Origin: Sphingobium fluviale
Lineage (GTDB): Bacteria > Pseudomonadota > Alphaproteobacteria > Sphingomonadales > Sphingomonadaceae
DNA length: 64,000 bases
Assembly (NCBI RefSeq): GCF_004122115.1
Contig: NZ_SBKP01000007.1
Coordinates: 82,529-146,528 of the forward strand
Reading direction: 5' to 3'
Made by a program: the position numbers and the translations under genes
Notes under the pieces: model-generated
Seen by the model: the letters and a program-made list of their open reading frames with translations, nothing else
What the model was told of the DNA's origin: nothing
Databases searched by the model: none
In this document: positions 17,607 through 27,819 of the stretch, piece by piece
Numbering within the stretch: the stretch's first letter is position 1
Layout of the letters: the number at the start of each line of letters is the position of its first letter

Positions 17607-17729
17607 TCTCGTCCGTGGCGGGCTGCAAATGTCGGCTTTCTGCGCTTCCGGTGCTCACGTACCTTAGAGTACGCTGCGCTCCGGTTCTCGAAATCCACCA
17701 TTTTCGCCTCGCCACGAACAAGATTGACC
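17600..17729. repeat. 130-bp imperfect palindrome, family 1 copy A
   Basis: The end of yraN and the gap to gshB form a long near-palindrome. Outer arms are around GGATAATCTCGTCCGTGGCG (from about 17600) and CGCCACGAACAAGATTGACC (to 17729); the centre is TACCTTAGAGTACG. It shares the core CTTCCGGTGCTCACGTACCT, the following GTACGCTGCGCTCCGG, the inner CCACCATTTTCG and the right end GATTGACC with the copy at 32040-32169. As RNA it could fold into a hairpin of about 60 bp with mismatches. Confidence 0.75.
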
Positions 17730-17759
17730 TCCCCATGCCACCTATTGGAGCAATGCATT

Positions 17760-18725
17760 ATGACCGCCCCTCTCAATATCGCCGTGCAGATGGACCCGAT
17801 GGAAGGGATCAAGATCGGCGGGGATTCGACCTTTGCCATTATGCTCAGCGCGCAGGCGCGCGGGCACAGGCTTTACCACTATGAGGCGCCTGCTCTGACG
17901 ATGCGCGGTGGGCGGCTGATCGCCAAGGCCCGGCCCGTCACGGTGCAGCGAGTTGAGGGCGATCATTTCAGCTTCGGCGACTGGACGAGCCTTGATCTTG
18001 GCCGCGATGTCGATGTCGTGCTGATGCGGCAGGACCCGCCGTTTGACCTCTCCTATATCACCGCGACGCATCTGCTGGAGCGGATCGAGGGCGAGACGTT
18101 GGTGGTGAACAACCCGGCTGCCGTCCGCAATGCGCCGGAAAAGCTGTTCGTGCTCGATTATGCGCGCTTCATGCCGCCGACGATGATCACGCGGGATTTG
18201 GCCGAAGTAAAAAGCTTCTTAGCCGAGCATGGAGAGATTGTCGTCAAGCCGCTCTATGGCAATGCGGGCAATGCGGTGTTTCATGTTGGCGGCGATGGCG
18301 CGAACCTTTCCGCGCTGGTCGAGCTGTTCAACGCGAGCTGGGTCGAGCCGTTCATGGTGCAGGCGTTTATCCCTGCGGTGAGCGCGGGCGACAAGCGCAT
18401 CGTGCTGGTCGATGGCGAGGTGGCGGGCGCAGTGAACCGGGTGCCGGGCAAGGGCGAGATCCGCTCCAACCTCGCGGTCGGCGGGTCCGCTGCCAAGACC
18501 GAGCTGACCGAGCGGGAGCGGGAAATCTGCGTCGCCTTAGGCCCGGAGTTGAAAAAGCGCGGGCTTCTGTTTGTCGGCATAGACGTGATCGGCGGCGAGT
18601 GGCTGACCGAGATCAACGTCACGTCTCCTACGGGCATCGTCTCCATCGACGCGTTCAACGGCACTGACACCGGCGCGATGATCTGGGAGGCAATCGAGGC
18701 GCGCCTCGCATCCATGCAGCGATGA
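17760..18725 (+). CDS. gshB: Glutathione synthetase
   Basis: A 321-residue ATP-grasp enzyme joining gamma-glutamylcysteine and glycine. Motifs: NIAVQMDPMEGIKIGGDSTF at the start, LVVNNPAAVRNAPEKLF, VVKPLYGNAGNAVFHV (ATP-grasp), RIVLVDGEVAGAVNRVPGKG and the metal-binding EINVTSPTGI. The ATG at 17760 has GGAG nine bases upstream. It follows rsmI-yraN in the order seen in many alphaproteobacteria and is probably co-transcribed through the palindrome. Confidence 0.96.
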   Translation: MTAPLNIAVQMDPMEGIKIGGDSTFAIMLSAQARGHRLYHYEAPALTMRGGRLIAKARPVTVQRVEGDHFSFGDWTSLDLGRDVDVVLMRQDPPFDLSYITATHLLERIEGETLVVNNPAAVRNAPEKLFVLDYARFMPPTMITRDLAEVKSFLAEHGEIVVKPLYGNAGNAVFHVGGDGANLSALVELFNASWVEPFMVQAFIPAVSAGDKRIVLVDGEVAGAVNRVPGKGEIRSNLAVGGSAAKTELTEREREICVALGPELKKRGLLFVGIDVIGGEWLTEINVTSPTGIVSIDAFNGTDTGAMIWEAIEARLASMQR

Positions 18726-18741
18726 TAATGGTGTTCCGCCG

Positions 18742-19347
18742 ATGACCGAGTGGGTAATCCAACTGATCGACGGCGGGGGCTATTGGGGCATCGCGCTGCT
18801 GATGGTGCTGGAAAACGTCTTTCCGCCGATCCCGTCCGAGCTGATCATGGGCATTGGCGGCATCCGCGTGGGGCAGGGGCGGATGGAGATGATCCCGCTG
18901 TTGATCGCGGGGACGGTAGGCACCACCATCGGTAATATTCCGTGGTACTGGCTGGGTTATAGCCTCGGCACGGAGCGGCTGCGGCCTTTTGTGGAGCGGT
19001 TCGGCCGTTTCCTCACGCTCGACTGGCACACGATCACGCATCTCAACCGGCTGTTCACGCGGCATGGCGAGAAAATCGTGTTCGTCATCCGCTTCATGCC
19101 CGCCTTCCGCACCATTGTCTCGCTGCCCGCAGGCATATTCCGCATGCACCCGCTGCGGTTCCTGATCTGGACGGCGGCGGGCTCCACGATCTGGAACATC
19201 ATTCTTGCGAGCGCGGGTTATTTTATGGGCGCGCATTTCAAGCGGATTGATGATTATCTTGGGCCACTGGCGACGGCGGCGCTGGCGTTCGGGCTGCTGT
19301 GGTTCGTGTGGCGGCTGATCCGCTGGAAGCCGCGCGCGGAGGATTGA
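18742..19347 (+). CDS. DedA family membrane protein
   Basis: A 201-residue inner-membrane protein of the DedA/VTT superfamily, whose better-known members flip undecaprenyl phosphate or phosphatidylethanolamine. It has the re-entrant motif ENVFPPIPSELIMG and the conserved RFMPAFRTIVSLPAGIFRM with the G...R pattern. Four to five membrane segments are predicted by eye. It lies 16 bp after gshB in the same direction and converges on xerC, six bp away. The substrate is inferred. Confidence 0.9.
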   Translation: MTEWVIQLIDGGGYWGIALLMVLENVFPPIPSELIMGIGGIRVGQGRMEMIPLLIAGTVGTTIGNIPWYWLGYSLGTERLRPFVERFGRFLTLDWHTITHLNRLFTRHGEKIVFVIRFMPAFRTIVSLPAGIFRMHPLRFLIWTAAGSTIWNIILASAGYFMGAHFKRIDDYLGPLATAALAFGLLWFVWRLIRWKPRAED

Positions 19348-19352
19348 GTGCG

Positions 19353-20249
19353 CTAAGCCCTTGGATGGGCATTGCGATAGATGTCGAGCAGATGGGCGGC
19401 GTCGACATGGGTGTAGATTTGTGTGGAGCTGAGGCTTGCGTGGCCGAGCAGCTCCTGTAGCGCGCGCAGGTCCGCGCCGCGCCCGAGGAGATGCGTGGCG
19501 AAGCTGTGGCGCAGGGCATGGGGGCTGGTGCGCTCCGGCAGTTGCAACCGCCGCCGCGCCTCGCGCACCGCCTTGCGGATGATCGCGGGGTCGAGCGGTC
19601 CGCCGCGTGCGCCACGGAACAGCGGCTCGGCCTTGCCGGTGCCATAAGGGCAGAGCGCGGCATATTCGGCCAAGGCCTCGCGCACCTGCGGGAGCAGCGG
19701 CACGATCCGCGTCTTGCCGCGCTTGCCGGTGATGCGGATGGTCTCATGGGCTGGCACATCGCTTCCGGTGAGCGAAAGCGCCTCCGAGATGCGCAGGCCC
19801 GCGCCATAGAGCAGCAGCAGCACCGCCCAGTTGCGCGCGGCGATCCACGGTTCGGCGGCATTTTCGGCCACATCCTCGCCCAGCGCGATCACATCATCCG
19901 GGCTGACCGGGCGGGGCACCCCCTTCTTGACGCGCGGGCCGCGTATCGGCGGCACGGTTGCCTCCTCGCCGCCCGCGAACTTCAGGAAGGCGCGGATGGC
20001 GGACAGCTCCCGCGCTGTGGAGGCATTGCCGAGGCCTTCCGCGCGCCGGTGCGCGAGGAAAGCGCGCAGGTCTGTTGCGGGCAGGGCGGCGAGGGTTTTG
20101 GTGGAGGGGACCGCGCCCTGATGGCGGGCGAGAAAGGCAAGCAGCCGCTCCGCACTCGCGACATAGGCGCGCACCGTGTGGGCCGAGCGGCGGCGCTCCA
20201 GCGCCAGATGCCGGTGCCATGTGGCGAGCAGGGGGTGGGGCTGCTTCAT
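19353..20249 (-). CDS. xerC: Site-specific tyrosine recombinase XerC
   Basis: A 298-residue tyrosine recombinase that with XerD resolves chromosome dimers at dif. The N-terminal SAM-like core-binding domain (HTVRAYVASAERLLAFL) precedes the catalytic domain with Arg in GAGLRISEAL, Lys in TGKRGKTRIVPL, HALRHSFATH, LGHASLSSTQ and the nucleophile Tyr in QIYTHVD. No phage or integron context; the full-length, well-conserved protein and core neighbours argue for the housekeeping XerC. It starts eight bp after the hemW stop. Confidence 0.93.
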   Translation of the reverse strand: MKQPHPLLATWHRHLALERRRSAHTVRAYVASAERLLAFLARHQGAVPSTKTLAALPATDLRAFLAHRRAEGLGNASTARELSAIRAFLKFAGGEEATVPPIRGPRVKKGVPRPVSPDDVIALGEDVAENAAEPWIAARNWAVLLLLYGAGLRISEALSLTGSDVPAHETIRITGKRGKTRIVPLLPQVREALAEYAALCPYGTGKAEPLFRGARGGPLDPAIIRKAVREARRRLQLPERTSPHALRHSFATHLLGRGADLRALQELLGHASLSSTQIYTHVDAAHLLDIYRNAHPRA

Positions 20250-20257
20250 AGCTGTGT

Positions 20258-21502
20258 TTATACCACAATCTGCGGCAGAATGGCATCGAGCAGCAGCATG
20301 CCCGCAGGCGTGACGGCGAGGCGGGGGCCATCGGTGTGCAGCAGGCCGTGGCCGGTGAGCCGCGTGACTGCCGCGCGGTCGACCATCGCGCTGCCATCAA
20401 GGCGGAGGCGGGCGGCGAGCGCGGCAATGTCTATCCCCTCCGCCAGCCGCAGGCCCATCATCAGTGCCTCGCGCGCCTGATCCTGAGGCGCGAGGGGCGT
20501 TTCGGCTTGCGCGCCATGCTGGTTGCGGGCGACGGCGGCCAGCCAGTTTTCTGGCTTTTTGTGACGCTGGGTGGCGCAGGTTCTGGTTGGTGATCGGTGC
20601 CAGCCCGCTCCCCCTCCCAACCCCCCGATATGGTATCCTATGGGAGGTTGGGAGGGGGAGTGGGCTGGTGCGGCATCCAGACAAAAAGGCCGCCGCCCAT
20701 GCGCGCCGGGGCCGACGCCGACATAATCCTGATAGCGCCAATAGGCGAGGTTGTGGCGGCTCTCCTCACCCGCACGGGCGTGGTTGCTCACCTCATAGGC
20801 GGGGATGCCCGCTTGAGCGCTCAGTTCCTGCGTTGCCTCATAGAGATCGGCGGCATGGTCGGCGTCCAGCGGCGTGAAATCGCCCTGCCGCACCAAGGTT
20901 TCGAAGCGGGTGCCCGGCTCGATCGTGAGCTGATAGAGCGAGAGGTGCGAGGTCTGGCGGGCCAGCGCGGCTTTGAGCTGCGCCTGCCAGTGCGCAATGC
21001 TCTGGCCGGGCAGAGCGTAGATCAGGTCGAAGCTCACGCGCGCGAAAGCGCTTTGCGCGACATCGAGCGCGGTGTGCGCCTCGCTTGCATCGTGCGCGCG
21101 ACCGAGGAAGCGCAAGGCCTCCGCCTCGAACGACTGGATTCCGAGTGACACGCGGTTGACGCCAGCCGCCGCGAGGTCGGCAAAGCGGGCGACCTCTACG
21201 CTATTGGGGTTGGCCTCCAGCGTGATCTCTATGTCATCCGCAAACTGCCAGTGCCGCTGCGCCGCTGCGATGAGATCCGCTACGAGAGCGGGCGGCATCA
21301 GGCTGGGCGTGCCGCCGCCGAAGAAGATCGAGCCGAGGTCGCGCGGGCCGGTCTGCGCGGCTTCATAGGCCATGTCCGCCAGCAAAGCCGCGCGCCATGT
21401 GTCCACGTCCACGCTCTCACGCACATGGCTGTTGAAATCGCAATAGGGGCATTTGGAAACGCAGAACGGCCAGTGGATGTAGAGGGCGAGCGGCGCGGTC
21501 AC
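20258..21502 (-). CDS. hemW: HemW, radical SAM heme chaperone, with an in-frame palindromic insert
   Basis: HemW (formerly a coproporphyrinogen-oxidase-like protein) is a radical SAM protein that binds heme for delivery. The cluster motif CVSKCPYCDF is near the N-terminus, followed by FFGGGTPSL and SLGIQSFEAEALRFLGRAHD. From a GTG at 21502, eight bp after rdgB, it has 414 residues, longer than the usual about 380. The excess lies after VGVGPGAHGRR, where a Pro/Gly-rich stretch (PAHSPSQPPIGYHIGGLGGG) is encoded by the palindromic repeat at 20600-20668; normal sequence resumes at RHKKPENWLAAV. The frame is kept through the insert. Whether the protein still works is unknown. Confidence 0.9.
   Translation of the reverse strand: MTAPLALYIHWPFCVSKCPYCDFNSHVRESVDVDTWRAALLADMAYEAAQTGPRDLGSIFFGGGTPSLMPPALVADLIAAAQRHWQFADDIEITLEANPNSVEVARFADLAAAGVNRVSLGIQSFEAEALRFLGRAHDASEAHTALDVAQSAFARVSFDLIYALPGQSIAHWQAQLKAALARQTSHLSLYQLTIEPGTRFETLVRQGDFTPLDADHAADLYEATQELSAQAGIPAYEVSNHARAGEESRHNLAYWRYQDYVGVGPGAHGRRPFCLDAAPAHSPSQPPIGYHIGGLGGGAGWHRSPTRTCATQRHKKPENWLAAVARNQHGAQAETPLAPQDQAREALMMGLRLAEGIDIAALAARLRLDGSAMVDRAAVTRLTGHGLLHTDGPRLAVTPAGMLLLDAILPQIVV
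20600..20668. repeat. Palindromic element, family 2 copy 1, inside hemW
   Basis: Arms of 23 bases at 20600-20622 and 20646-20668 are complementary at 22 of 23 positions (core CTCCCCCTCCCAACC / GGTTGGGAGGGGGAG). Between them lies GATATGGTATC, itself a small palindrome. The right half matches the element at 52448-52546 (ATATG-TA-CCT-T, then GGGAGGTTGGGAGGGGGAG), and its outer end GTGGGCTGGTG-CGGC matches 24693-24732. It is read in frame as part of HemW. Confidence 0.8.
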
Positions 21503-21509
21503 TGCACTC

Positions 21510-22112
21510 TCAAAACACCGCCGCAACGAGCTGGCGAAATGCGTCGGCGCGGTGGCTCATCGCGTGCTTGGCGGCGGGGTCCATCTCCGCGAAGGTGATG
21601 GCGTGGCCTTGGGGCACGAAGATCGGGTCATAGCCGAAGCCCTTGTCCCCGCGCGGCGGCCAGACGAGGCTGCCATCGACACGGCCTTCGAAGCTTTCCA
21701 CATGCCCGTCCGGCCAGGCGAGGCTGAGCGCGCAGATGAAATGCGCGTCACGCGGCGCGTCCGGGCCTGCTGCTACGAGTGCCTCTTGGATCTTGGCCAT
21801 GGCGAGCGAGAAGTCCTTGGTCTCTCCCGCCCAGCGCGCGGAATAGATGCCGGGGTCACCGCCCAGCGCCGATACACACAGGCCGCTGTCGTCCGCCAAT
21901 GCTGGCAGGCCCGATGCTGTCGCGGAAGCCAAAGCCTTCAACTCGGCATTCGCGATGAAGGTCGTGCCCGTCTCCTCCGGCTCCGGCAGGCCAAGCGCGC
22001 CTGCGGAAACCGGCTCCATGCCATAAGGGCCGAGCAGCTCGGTAATCTCGCGCACTTTGCCCGCATTATGGCTGGCGATCACCAGCCTGCCGGGGGAGAG
22101 CTTGCGTGTCAC
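21510..22112 (-). CDS. rdgB: XTP/dITP pyrophosphatase (non-canonical purine NTPase)
   Basis: An ITPase-family house-cleaning enzyme of 200 residues that hydrolyses XTP/dITP. Motifs: [38 protein letters not shown] and [12 protein letters not shown]. The start is a GTG at 22112 with GAGGG upstream; the longer open frame to 22259 lies over rph and has no family similarity. It overlaps nothing but sits 10 bp after the rph stop, forming rph-rdgB-hemW, a gene order widespread in alphaproteobacteria. Confidence 0.95.
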   Translation of the reverse strand: MTRKLSPGRLVIASHNAGKVREITELLGPYGMEPVSAGALGLPEPEETGTTFIANAELKALASATASGLPALADDSGLCVSALGGDPGIYSARWAGETKDFSLAMAKIQEALVAAGPDAPRDAHFICALSLAWPDGHVESFEGRVDGSLVWPPRGDKGFGYDPIFVPQGHAITFAEMDPAAKHAMSHRADAFRQLVAAVF

Positions 22113-22122
22113 CGGGCGACCC

Positions 22123-22839
<717 letters not shown>

Positions 22840-23032
22840 GGGAATACCTTTCCTCTAAGACACTAATATGCTGGGGAGCCGCTTATGCAGCGAGTGCCGC
22901 CTGCACAAGCGGATTCCGCTGAAGCCGGGCCAAAGCATGGCGGATCAACGACAGTTCGGTTCACCGATTTGGTGTTTCTGTCCGTCGCGGATGAATGAGC
23001 AGAGCGTCGCCGCCCTATTTCGTTCGTCACAA

Positions 23033-23057
23033 TTGAGCGGGCGCGAGAGTGCCCCTA
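23033..23057 (+). promoter_or_regulatory. Candidate RpoH-type promoter of hrcA-grpE
   Basis: TTGAG at 23033-23037, a 14-base spacer, and CCCCTA at 23052-23057 resemble a heat-shock sigma-32 promoter. The predicted start point would fall only a few bases before the hrcA ATG at 23068, so transcripts would be nearly leaderless. Support is pattern only. Confidence 0.4.
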
Positions 23058-23067
23058 CAGTGGCCCC

Positions 23068-24132
23068 ATGCGAGTCACCCCGATCTCAGAACTGAACGAC
23101 CGTGCGCGCGATATTTTCCGCCTTGTGGTTGAGAATTATCTGGGCAGCGGCGCGCCTGTCGGCTCGCGCACGATCAGCCAGCTGTCGGGGCTGAACCTCT
23201 CCTCTGCCTCCATCCGCACAGTGATGCAGGATTTGGAGGAGATGGGCCTGCTTGCCGCGCCCCATGTGTCTGCCGGGCGGATGCCGACCGAAAGCGGCCT
23301 GCGGCTGTTTGTCGATGCTATGATGCAGGTGGCCGAGCCTTCCGCAGAAGAGCGGCGCGTGATCGAGCAGGGCGTGGGCGAGATCAATGGCCCGATAGAG
23401 GATGCGCTGGCCTCCACCAGTGCGATCCTCTCTGGCCTTTCTGCCTGCGCCGGCATGGTGCTGGTGCCCCGGCGTGAGCTGGTGCTGCGGCAGTTCAGTT
23501 TCGTGCCACTGGGCCGGGCCGGGCCGGGCGGCGCGGAACAGGCGCTCGCGATTCTGGTGAGCGCCGATGGCGGTGTGGAAAACCGCATCGTCGATCTGCC
23601 GGCAGGAGTCAGTCCGACGGCGCTGGTTGAGGCGGGAAATTATATCTCGGCGCGCCTTTCGGGCCTCACACTGGCGCAGGCGCGCGAGAAGCTGGCAGGA
23701 GAGCTGGCGCGGGATCGCGCGGTGCTTGATGAAGCGGCGCGTGGCCTCATCGAGAGCGGGCTGGCGAGCTGGAGCAGCGACGCTTCGGAACGCCCGGTGC
23801 TGATCGTGCGGGGGCAGGCGAACCTGATCGACGAACATGCCTCGGCAGACCTGGAGCGCGTGCGGCAATTGCTGGAGGATCTGGAGGGCAAGCAGGAGAT
23901 TTCGCGCCTGATGGAAGGGGCGATGCAGGCCGCCGCCACCAAAATCTTCATCGGATCGGAGAACAAACTCTTTTCCTTGTCCGGTTCTTCGGTCATAGCC
24001 GCGCCGTACCGCGATGGGGAAGGGCGGGTCGTCGGCGTGGTCGGCGTGATCGGCCCCACCCGCTTGAACTATGCGCGCGTGATCCCCATGGTGGATTTCA
24101 CCGCACAGACATTATCGAGATTGATGAGATGA
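23068..24132 (+). CDS. hrcA: Heat-inducible transcription repressor HrcA
   Basis: HrcA, 354 residues, represses heat-shock operons by binding CIRCE with help of GroE. It begins ISELNDRARDIFRLVVENYL (winged-helix part) with GAPVGSRTISQLSGLNLSSA and the DNA-recognition region LEEMGLLAAPHVSAGRMPTE; the C-terminal part has GVVGVIGPTRLNYARVIPMV. It overlaps grpE by four bases (ATGA) and is divergent from rph. No CIRCE site is seen in this window, so its targets (probably groESL) lie elsewhere. Confidence 0.95.
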   Translation: MRVTPISELNDRARDIFRLVVENYLGSGAPVGSRTISQLSGLNLSSASIRTVMQDLEEMGLLAAPHVSAGRMPTESGLRLFVDAMMQVAEPSAEERRVIEQGVGEINGPIEDALASTSAILSGLSACAGMVLVPRRELVLRQFSFVPLGRAGPGGAEQALAILVSADGGVENRIVDLPAGVSPTALVEAGNYISARLSGLTLAQAREKLAGELARDRAVLDEAARGLIESGLASWSSDASERPVLIVRGQANLIDEHASADLERVRQLLEDLEGKQEISRLMEGAMQAAATKIFIGSENKLFSLSGSSVIAAPYRDGEGRVVGVVGVIGPTRLNYARVIPMVDFTAQTLSRLMR

Positions 24133-24689
24133 ACGAACAGAAAATGGAAGCTGACCAGAACGAAAAGGCTGAAGTGGAGGCATCAGTGACAGACGGCGCG
24201 AGCGAGGCGCTCGATGATCTGGACGCCCGGTTCGCGGAGCTGGAGCAGGAGCTGGAAACGGCGAAGCAGGATGTGCTCTATGCCCATGCAGAGACGCAGA
24301 ATGTGCGCCGCCGTATGGAAAAGGAGCTGGCCGATGCCCGCGCCTATGCCGCGACCGCTTTTGCGCGCGATATCCTCTCGGTGGCGGACAATCTTGGCCG
24401 GGCGCTCGATTCCATCCCCGCCGAGCTGCGCGAGGACGACAAGTTCAAGGCGCTTGTTGTAGGGCTGGAGGCTACGGGCCGCGAGGTCGAGAGCGTATTC
24501 GCCCGCCACGGCATCGAGAAGGTGAAGGCGCTGGGCGCCATGCTCGATCCCAACCTCCATCAGGCTATGATCGAGCTGCCGAGTGACGAGGCACCCGGCA
24601 CAATCGTGCAGGAGATGCAGGCGGGCTATAAAATCAAGGACCGGTTGCTGCGCCCGGCGCTGGTGGGTGTGGCGAAAAAGCCGGATTAA
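24129..24689 (+). CDS. grpE: Nucleotide exchange factor GrpE
   Basis: GrpE, 186 residues, releases ADP from DnaK. An acidic N-terminus and a long coiled coil (ELEQELETAKQDVLYAHAET, then QNVRRRMEKELADARAYAAT) are followed by the beta-domain with GVEKVKALGAMLDPNLHQAM-like sequence and the closing RLLRPALVGVAK. Translation is coupled to hrcA. A half-copy of the family 2 palindromic element begins four bases after its stop. Confidence 0.96.
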   Translation: MNEQKMEADQNEKAEVEASVTDGASEALDDLDARFAELEQELETAKQDVLYAHAETQNVRRRMEKELADARAYAATAFARDILSVADNLGRALDSIPAELREDDKFKALVVGLEATGREVESVFARHGIEKVKALGAMLDPNLHQAMIELPSDEAPGTIVQEMQAGYKIKDRLLRPALVGVAKKPD

Positions 24690-24692
24690 CGC

Positions 24693-24732
24693 GCCTCGGC
24701 AGCGGGAGGGGGAGCGGGCTGGTGTCGGCTAC
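24693..24732. repeat. Palindromic element family 2, half copy
   Basis: This stretch between the convergent grpE and metallopeptidase-like genes carries CCTCGGCAGC, as in the centre of the 52.5-kb copy, then GGGAGGGGGAGCGGGCTGGTG, as in the right arm of the hemW copy. The matching left arm is missing, so it looks like a truncated copy. Confidence 0.6.
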
Positions 24733-24736
24733 GCCA

Positions 24737-25192
24737 TCAAAACGGCAACAGCGCCTCCAGCGCGTCTTGCGGGGGAGCGCCCGCCGCGCATAGCCCGCGC
24801 CGATAGAGGAAGGCATGGCGGACGATTTCCGCCTGCTGCTCAATCCCATAGCGGGCAAAGGGCTTGCCTGGTTCCAGCGCATACTCATAGCGGCACCACG
24901 GATGGCGCCGCAGTGGCAAAAACCATTTCCCGCGTGCCTGCGCCTGCCACACATGCGTCATCTCGTGGATGAAGTGACCTTGCAGCGTCAGGCTTTCACA
25001 TGCAAAATCAGCGCAATAGAGATCGCTATGGGGATGGAACCACAAGTGTCCATCCGGCGCCATCGTGTAGCTACGTGGATGGAACAGCCAGAACTTGCGC
25101 CGATGCAGGCGCACGGGCGCATAATCTATCGCAGTCCCGAAGATCGACGCGGCGAGCGCGCGTTCTCCGGCGGTCAATGCGCGGCTGCTCAT
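24737..25192 (-). CDS. HExxH-containing protein (vgr-related / metallopeptidase-like)
   Basis: A 151-residue protein with HEMTHVWQ at about 76-83, a zinc-metallopeptidase HExxH motif, preceded by the aromatic segment RRKFWLFHPRSYTMAPDGHL. Relatives in sphingomonads carry the uninformative name 'vgr related protein'. No signal peptide is obvious. A protease role is suggested only by the motif; a structural zinc-free variant is possible. It starts 13 bp after the copper chaperone stop on the same strand. Confidence 0.7.
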   Translation of the reverse strand: MSSRALTAGERALAASIFGTAIDYAPVRLHRRKFWLFHPRSYTMAPDGHLWFHPHSDLYCADFACESLTLQGHFIHEMTHVWQAQARGKWFLPLRRHPWCRYEYALEPGKPFARYGIEQQAEIVRHAFLYRRGLCAAGAPPQDALEALLPF

Positions 25193-25205
25193 GGGCGGGT
25201 CAGGC

Positions 25206-25676
25206 TCAGTGTGCGTCGTGATCCATCCCGTTCATCGGCGCATCGGCTGCACCCGCCTTCTGGATCACGGCGTCTACCGGCAGGCGGTCGCCGTTGGAAA
25301 AGATGAACATCAGGCTCAGCTTGCCTTCCTTCACCACGGCGGGGTTGACGCCATAGATCATCAGATGCTTGCCGCCCGGCGCGAACGCGACCTTGGTTTC
25401 AGCCGGTACTTCGACAGAGTCGATCGGCACCATCGTCATCATGCCGTCCTTCATCACATTGTCGTGCATCTCTATGCGCAGAGCGCCCTCTGTGCGCACA
25501 CCGCGCAGCGCCACTGCCTCAGGCCCGCCGTGGATCGTGAAATAGCCGCCAGACGGTGCTTCGGGATTGGGGTTCAGCTTGATCCATGCCTGATCGACAT
25601 AGAGCGGCGCCGGGTCTGCGCATGCTGCAAGGGCAAAAGGCGCGGCAAGAACGGCGGCAAAATGAAGCAGTCGCAT
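25206..25676 (-). CDS. Periplasmic copper chaperone PCu(A)C family lipoprotein
   Basis: A 156-residue DUF461/PCuAC protein that would carry Cu(I) to cytochrome oxidase in the periplasm. The lipobox AFALAAC-like segment (FALAAC) lies at the N-terminus. The copper motif is present: EMHDNVMKDGMMTM and, about 20 residues on, GGKHLMIYG, fitting H(M)-x10-M-x21-H-x-M. The C-terminus NGMDHDAH adds further possible metal ligands. The start at 25676 gives a normal signal sequence; the longer frame to 25748 does not. Confidence 0.88.
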   Translation of the reverse strand: MRLLHFAAVLAAPFALAACADPAPLYVDQAWIKLNPNPEAPSGGYFTIHGGPEAVALRGVRTEGALRIEMHDNVMKDGMMTMVPIDSVEVPAETKVAFAPGGKHLMIYGVNPAVVKEGKLSLMFIFSNGDRLPVDAVIQKAGAADAPMNGMDHDAH

Positions 25677-25738
25677 CGAAATATCCCTCAAATCTGTCCC
25701 AAAATTCGACTCGACGGCAGTGCTAAGCCTTCGCGTGT

Positions 25739-25766
25739 CTTGTGCCAAGAAAAAGCGCCCCTATAT
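25739..25766 (+). promoter_or_regulatory. RpoH-type heat-shock promoter of dnaK
   Basis: CTTGTG at 25739-25744, a 13-base spacer and CCCCTATAT at 25758-25766 fit a sigma-32 promoter well. The likely start near 25773 leaves a leader of about 83 bases before the dnaK ATG at 25856. Confidence 0.65.
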
Positions 25767-25855
25767 CGCAACCTGAACGGGAGGCGGCACCGGCTCATTT
25801 AGCAGCGATGTCACCCCCTCAACCGCTGAAACTTCTGGGGTTAAAGAGGACATAG

Positions 25856-27760
<1,905 letters not shown>

Positions 27761-27772
27761 TGCCAATGATCT

Positions 27773-27802
27773 CCGGCTGCCGCTTGTGGGGGCGGTAGCT
27801 GG
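27773..27802 (+). promoter_or_regulatory. Intercistronic hairpin between dnaK and dnaJ
   Basis: CCGGCTGCCGC (27773-27783) and GCGGTAGCTGG (27792-27802) pair over 11 positions with two G-U pairs and an eight-base loop. There is no T-tract, so it is more likely to set mRNA stability or partial termination, which would make less DnaJ than DnaK. Confidence 0.5.
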
Positions 27803-27819
27803 ACGTTCCGGGGGAATGA

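Noticed and set aside
22840..23067. CIRCE element upstream of hrcA
   Set aside because: No TTAGCACTC-N9-GAGTGCTAA or close variant is present in this gap or before dnaK.
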